Positions 14,450 through 18,158 of a DNA stretch of 18,158 nucleotides are shown in pieces. Both the position numbers and the translations under genes were made by a program. Origin of the DNA: Clostridia bacterium. GTDB taxonomy: Bacteria > Bacillota > Clostridia > Oscillospirales > Acutalibacteraceae. Every line of letters begins with the position of its first letter. The first letter of the stretch is position 1. A model generated the notes under the pieces. The model did not search any database, was not told where the DNA came from, and saw nothing but the letters and a program-made list of their open reading frames with translations. The stretch covers positions 1 to 18,158 of the forward strand of contig JAFOFS010000318.1 of assembly GCA_017387165.1 (NCBI GenBank), in the 5' to 3' direction.

Positions 14450-17400
14450 ATGGTTTACCGTGTATATGTAGAGAAGAAAAACGGTTTCGACGTGGAGGCG
14501 CAGGGCGTTTTCCGCAAGCTGAAAAACCAGCTGCTCATCGAGGGGTTGACCTCGGTGCGCTTGCTCAACCGCTACGACGTCGAAAACATCGACGCGGCGC
14601 TGTTTGAGCAGTGCAAGGCCGGCGTTTTTGCCGAGCCGCAGTCGGACGACGTGTACGATCACCTGCCGCAGACCGCCGATACGGTGCTGGCGGTGGAGTA
14701 CCTCCCCGGCCAGTTCGACCAGCGCGCCGATTCCTGCGCGCAGTGCATCCAGTTGGTGTCGCAGGGCGATCGCCCGACCGTCCGCACCGCCCGTATCTAC
14801 CTGCTGGGCGGCAATCTGACCGCGGAGGAGCTGGGCAAGATCGAGCACCACCTCATCAACCCCGTCGAGGCGCGCAAGGCGGCGATCGACCGCCCCGAAA
14901 CGCTGGCCATTCCGTACGAAATCCCCACCACGGTGGAAACGCTGGACGGCTTTTTGGAACTGGACGCGGCGGGTCTGTCCGACTTTGTCCGCCGCTATGC
15001 GCTGGCGATGGACGCCGACGACATCAAGTTCTGCCAGGAGTATTTCCGCACCGAGCAGCGTGACCCCACCATCACCGAGATCCGTATGATCGACACCTAT
15101 TGGTCGGATCACTGCCGTCACACCACCTTCCTGACGCAGATCGACTCCGCCGAGATTGACGATCCGACCGTCCGTGCGGCGTACGACCGTTACCTCGCCA
15201 TGCGCGAGGAGCTGTACGCCGGTCGTACCGACAAGCCGATGACCCTGATGGATATGGCGTGCATCGGCGCCAAGCATCTGAAAAAGCAGGGCTACCTCAA
15301 GAATCTCGACGAATCGGACGAGATCAACGCCTGCTCCATCCGCATCCCCGTGGACGTGAACGGCAAGCAGGAGGATTGGCTCTTACTGTTTAAAAACGAA
15401 ACCCACAACCACCCGACCGAGATCGAGCCGTTCGGCGGCGCGGCGACCTGCATCGGCGGCGCCATCCGCGATCCGCTGGCCAACCGCGGCTACGTGTATC
15501 AGGCGATGCGTGTGACCGGCGCGGCCGATCCGCTGGTGGCGGTGGAGGACACGATGGCCGGCAAACTGCCGCAGTCCACCCTCGTTACCACCGCGGCGCA
15601 GGGCTACTCGTCCTACGGTAACCAGATCGGTCTGGCGACCGGTCACGTCAACGAGATCTACCACCCCGGCTACGCGGCCAAGCGTATGGAGATCGGCGCG
15701 GTGGTCGGCGCTGTGCCGGAGCACCACGTCCGCCGCGATCAGCCGGAGGCAGGGGACGTCATCATCCTGCTGGGCGGCCGCACCGGCCGTGACGGCTGCG
15801 GCGGCGCCACCGGCAGTTCCAAATCCCACACGCTGGCATCGCTGGAAACCTGCGGCGCCGAGGTGCAAAAGGGCAACGCGCCGGAGGAGCGCAAGCTGCA
15901 GCGTCTGTTCCGCAACAAGGAAGTCACCCAACTCATCCGCCGCTGCAACGACTTCGGCGCAGGCGGCGTGTCGGTGGCGATCGGTGAACTGGCGGACGGT
16001 CTGGAGATCGACCTGAACGCCGTGCCGAAGAAATACGACGGCTTGGACGGCACCGAGCTGGCCATTTCCGAGTCGCAGGAGCGTATGGCGGTGGTGGTGG
16101 AGGCGAAGGACGCCGACCGCTTCATTGAACTGGCGCATTCCGAAAACCTCGAGGCCACCAAGGTGGCGGTGGTGCGTGCCGAGCCGCGTCTGCGGATGAA
16201 CTGGAACGGCAAGCGCATCGTCGATCTGTCCCGTGAATTCCTCAATTCCAACGGCGCGGAGAAGCACGCGACCGTCAAGGTCAACACCCCCAAGCTCTCC
16301 GACCGCCATTTCGAGAACAACGGTCTGTCCGGTCTGTCGTCGCTGGTGTCCGACCTCAACGTTTGCTCGCAGAAGGGTCTGGTTGAGCGTTTCGACTCCA
16401 CCATCGGCGCCGGCACCGTGCTGATGCCGTACGGCGGCAAGCACCAGCTGACCCCTGCCCAGGCGATGGCGGCCAAGCTGCCGGTGCTGGGCGGCGAAAC
16501 CACCACCTGCTCGGTGATGGCGTACGGCTACAACCCGTTTATTTCCGAAAACTCCCCCTATCACGGCGCTTACCTCGCCGTGGTGGAATCCACCGCTCGT
16601 CTGGTGGCGGCCGGCGGCGACTACCGCCGTGCGTACTACACCTATCAGGAATACTTCGAGCGCCTGCGCAACGATCCGACCCGTTGGGGCAAGCCGTTTG
16701 CGGCGCTGCTCGGCGCGTTGGCGGCGCAGGACGACCTGAAGATCGCCTCCATCGGCGGCAAGGACTCGATGAGCGGCAGCTTTGAAGCGCTGGACGTTCC
16801 GCCGACGCTGGTCAGCTTCTGCATCAGCCCGTCCGAAACGAGCGCGATTCTCTCGCCCGAATTCAAGAACGCCGGCGCCACCGTTTGCCTGCTCTCCCCG
16901 AAGATGACCGCCGAGGGTCTGCCCGAGGCAGACAGCCTGCGCGAAATCTTCGATACGGTGCAGGCGCTCATCCGTGAGAAAAAGGTCACCGCCGCTTACA
17001 CCCCGTCGCTCGGCGGTATCGGAGAAGCGGTGTTTAAGATGTGCCTCGGCAACCGCCTCGGCTTCGCCTTTGAAAAGACGACCGACCTCACCGCCTACGC
17101 CTACGGCAGCTTTGTGCTGGAAATGGCGGAGGGTGCCGAAATTGTGGGGGAGGTTTTGGGAAAAACCTTGCCCAATTATGTGCTGACCGATCCGAACGGT
17201 ACGGTCGATCTGACCGATCTGCAGGAAGCGTACGAGCAGAAGCTGGAGCCGGTGTTCCCGTACCGCACCGTCAAGGGCGGCGAGGAGATTCCGGCGTACG
17301 CGTACGAGGCGACCACCCGTGTGGCGCCGAAGATCGCGGTGGCGCGCCCGAAGGTGTTTATCCCCGTTTTCCCGGGTACCAACTGCGAGTTTGATACGGC

Positions 17401-18142
17401 GCGTGCATACGAGGCAGCCGGCGCAAAAGCGGATATTCTGGTACTGAAAAACCTCTCCGCCGCGACGGTGGAGGAGTCCATCGCCGAAGCGGTGCGCCGC
17501 ATCCGCGAGAGCCAGATCATCGCCATTCCCGGCGGTTTTTCGGGCGGCGACGAGCCGGACGGCTCGGGCAAATTCATCACCGCGTTCTTCCGCAATCCGC
17601 AGATGACCGAGGCGGTGATGGACCTGCTCAAAAACCGTGACGGTCTGATGTGCGGCATCTGCAACGGCTTCCAGGCGCTGGTCAAGCTCGGCTTGGTGCC
17701 GTTCGGTGAGATCCGCGATATGGATGACACCTGCCCGACCCTGACCTTCAACACCATCGGTCGCCACCAGTCGATGCTGGTCAACACCCGCGTCGCCTCC
17801 AATAAATCCCCGTGGCTGTCCCGTTGCAAGGTGGGCGAGCAGCACACCATCGCCATCTCGCACGGCGAGGGTCGCTTCGTGGTCAGCCCGACGCTGCTGG
17901 CGGAGCTGGCGGCAAACGGTCAGATCGCGACCCAGTACGTGGACGGCGACGGCAACCCGACGCAGGACATCCGCTTTAACCCGAATACGTCGGTGGCGGC
18001 AATCGAGGGTATCACCTCGCCGGACGGTCGCGTGTTCGGTAAGATGGGTCACTCCGAGCGTATTGGCGACGGACTTTACAAAAACGTCTTTGGTGACTAC
18101 GACATCAAGATGTTCAAGTCTATGGTCAAGTATTTTAAGTAA
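14450..18142 (+). CDS. purL: Phosphoribosylformylglycinamidine synthase, single-chain PurL with glutaminase domain
   Basis: A 1230-residue FGAM synthase that converts FGAR to FGAM using glutamine and ATP. It is the large form in which PurS-like, PurL and PurQ-like parts are fused, as in a Clostridial subfamily of about 1240 residues. The N-terminal ~150 residues take the PurS-like place. TYWSDHCRHTTF (Trp218-His221 region) and KNETHNHPTEIEPFGG (from Lys315) are PurL signatures. The class I amidotransferase domain begins near residue 968 (KVFIPVFPGTNCEFDTA). Its nucleophile is Cys1071 in GICNGFQ, and His1138/Glu1140 lie in SHGEGRF. ATG 14450 follows AAGGAGGA (14437-14444), 11 nt after purD. 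It is the last gene seen; only 16 nt follow its stop, with no terminator visible. Confidence 0.96.
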   Translation: MVYRVYVEKKNGFDVEAQGVFRKLKNQLLIEGLTSVRLLNRYDVENIDAALFEQCKAGVFAEPQSDDVYDHLPQTADTVLAVEYLPGQFDQRADSCAQCIQLVSQGDRPTVRTARIYLLGGNLTAEELGKIEHHLINPVEARKAAIDRPETLAIPYEIPTTVETLDGFLELDAAGLSDFVRRYALAMDADDIKFCQEYFRTEQRDPTITEIRMIDTYWSDHCRHTTFLTQIDSAEIDDPTVRAAYDRYLAMREELYAGRTDKPMTLMDMACIGAKHLKKQGYLKNLDESDEINACSIRIPVDVNGKQEDWLLLFKNETHNHPTEIEPFGGAATCIGGAIRDPLANRGYVYQAMRVTGAADPLVAVEDTMAGKLPQSTLVTTAAQGYSSYGNQIGLATGHVNEIYHPGYAAKRMEIGAVVGAVPEHHVRRDQPEAGDVIILLGGRTGRDGCGGATGSSKSHTLASLETCGAEVQKGNAPEERKLQRLFRNKEVTQLIRRCNDFGAGGVSVAIGELADGLEIDLNAVPKKYDGLDGTELAISESQERMAVVVEAKDADRFIELAHSENLEATKVAVVRAEPRLRMNWNGKRIVDLSREFLNSNGAEKHATVKVNTPKLSDRHFENNGLSGLSSLVSDLNVCSQKGLVERFDSTIGAGTVLMPYGGKHQLTPAQAMAAKLPVLGGETTTCSVMAYGYNPFISENSPYHGAYLAVVESTARLVAAGGDYRRAYYTYQEYFERLRNDPTRWGKPFAALLGALAAQDDLKIASIGGKDSMSGSFEALDVPPTLVSFCISPSETSAILSPEFKNAGATVCLLSPKMTAEGLPEADSLREIFDTVQALIREKKVTAAYTPSLGGIGEAVFKMCLGNRLGFAFEKTTDLTAYAYGSFVLEMAEGAEIVGEVLGKTLPNYVLTDPNGTVDLTDLQEAYEQKLEPVFPYRTVKGGEEIPAYAYEATTRVAPKIAVARPKVFIPVFPGTNCEFDTARAYEAAGAKADILVLKNLSAATVEESIAEAVRRIRESQIIAIPGGFSGGDEPDGSGKFITAFFRNPQMTEAVMDLLKNRDGLMCGICNGFQALVKLGLVPFGEIRDMDDTCPTLTFNTIGRHQSMLVNTRVASNKSPWLSRCKVGEQHTIAISHGEGRFVVSPTLLAELAANGQIATQYVDGDGNPTQDIRFNPNTSVAAIEGITSPDGRVFGKMGHSERIGDGLYKNVFGDYDIKMFKSMVKYFK

Positions 18143-18158
18143 TTTATCAATAACAAAA

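Noticed and set aside
15383..18052. 889-codon minus-strand open frame opposite purL
   Set aside because: It lies wholly inside a clearly coding purL and its translation is rich in Arg, His, Gln and Val with no recognisable motif. Such antisense frames are expected when coding DNA is GC-rich at third positions.

Overview
The window looks like chromosome from a GC-rich (about 60% by eye) member of the Clostridia, most likely the Oscillospiraceae/Ruminococcaceae group. The reasons are: the order phoH-ybeY-era-yqzL-recO, with a yqzL-type small gene between era and recO; a MutS2 with a C-terminal Smr domain; the long single-chain PurL with a fused glutaminase; and upstream palindromic repeats of a kind common in that group. 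All genes I support are on the + strand. The many long minus-strand open frames are GC-driven shadows.

Region 1 (1-317) has no convincing gene. It holds a cluster of palindromic repeat units (1-34, 41-90, 96-116, 131-192, 195-213), then a good sigma-A-type promoter (247-275) and the ribosome binding site of the first gene.

Region 2 (318-7300) is a housekeeping operon for RNA metabolism, ribosome assembly and genome maintenance. It encodes a PhoH ATPase, the rRNA-processing enzyme YbeY, the GTPase Era, a tiny YqzL-like protein, RecO, MutS2 and a short DEAD-box RNA helicase. Gaps are short or overlapping, and the operon ends at a perfect 12-bp intrinsic terminator (7369-7396).

Region 3 (7301-7593) is a compact control region. 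A consensus-like promoter (7377-7405) lies partly inside that terminator hairpin. It is followed by a possible 29-codon leader ORF with a strong Shine-Dalgarno sequence, and then by a second intrinsic terminator (7534-7569) directly before purE. The 3' arm of that terminator can also pair with a site inside the leader ORF, so attenuation of the purine operon is plausible.

Region 4 (7594-18142) is a purine biosynthesis operon: purE, a divergent purF, purM, purN, an archaeal-type IMP cyclohydrolase (purO), a stand-alone AICAR formyltransferase (the C-terminal half of PurH), purD and purL. Together they cover PRPP to AIR, the CAIR mutase step, and the last two steps from AICAR to IMP. purK, purC and purB are not in the window. 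Three things stand out. purD is whole except for a single in-frame TAG at codon 267. The PurF homologue lacks the catalytic N-terminal cysteine of its glutaminase domain. The 42-nt spacers before purF and purD carry nearly the same 21-nt motif.
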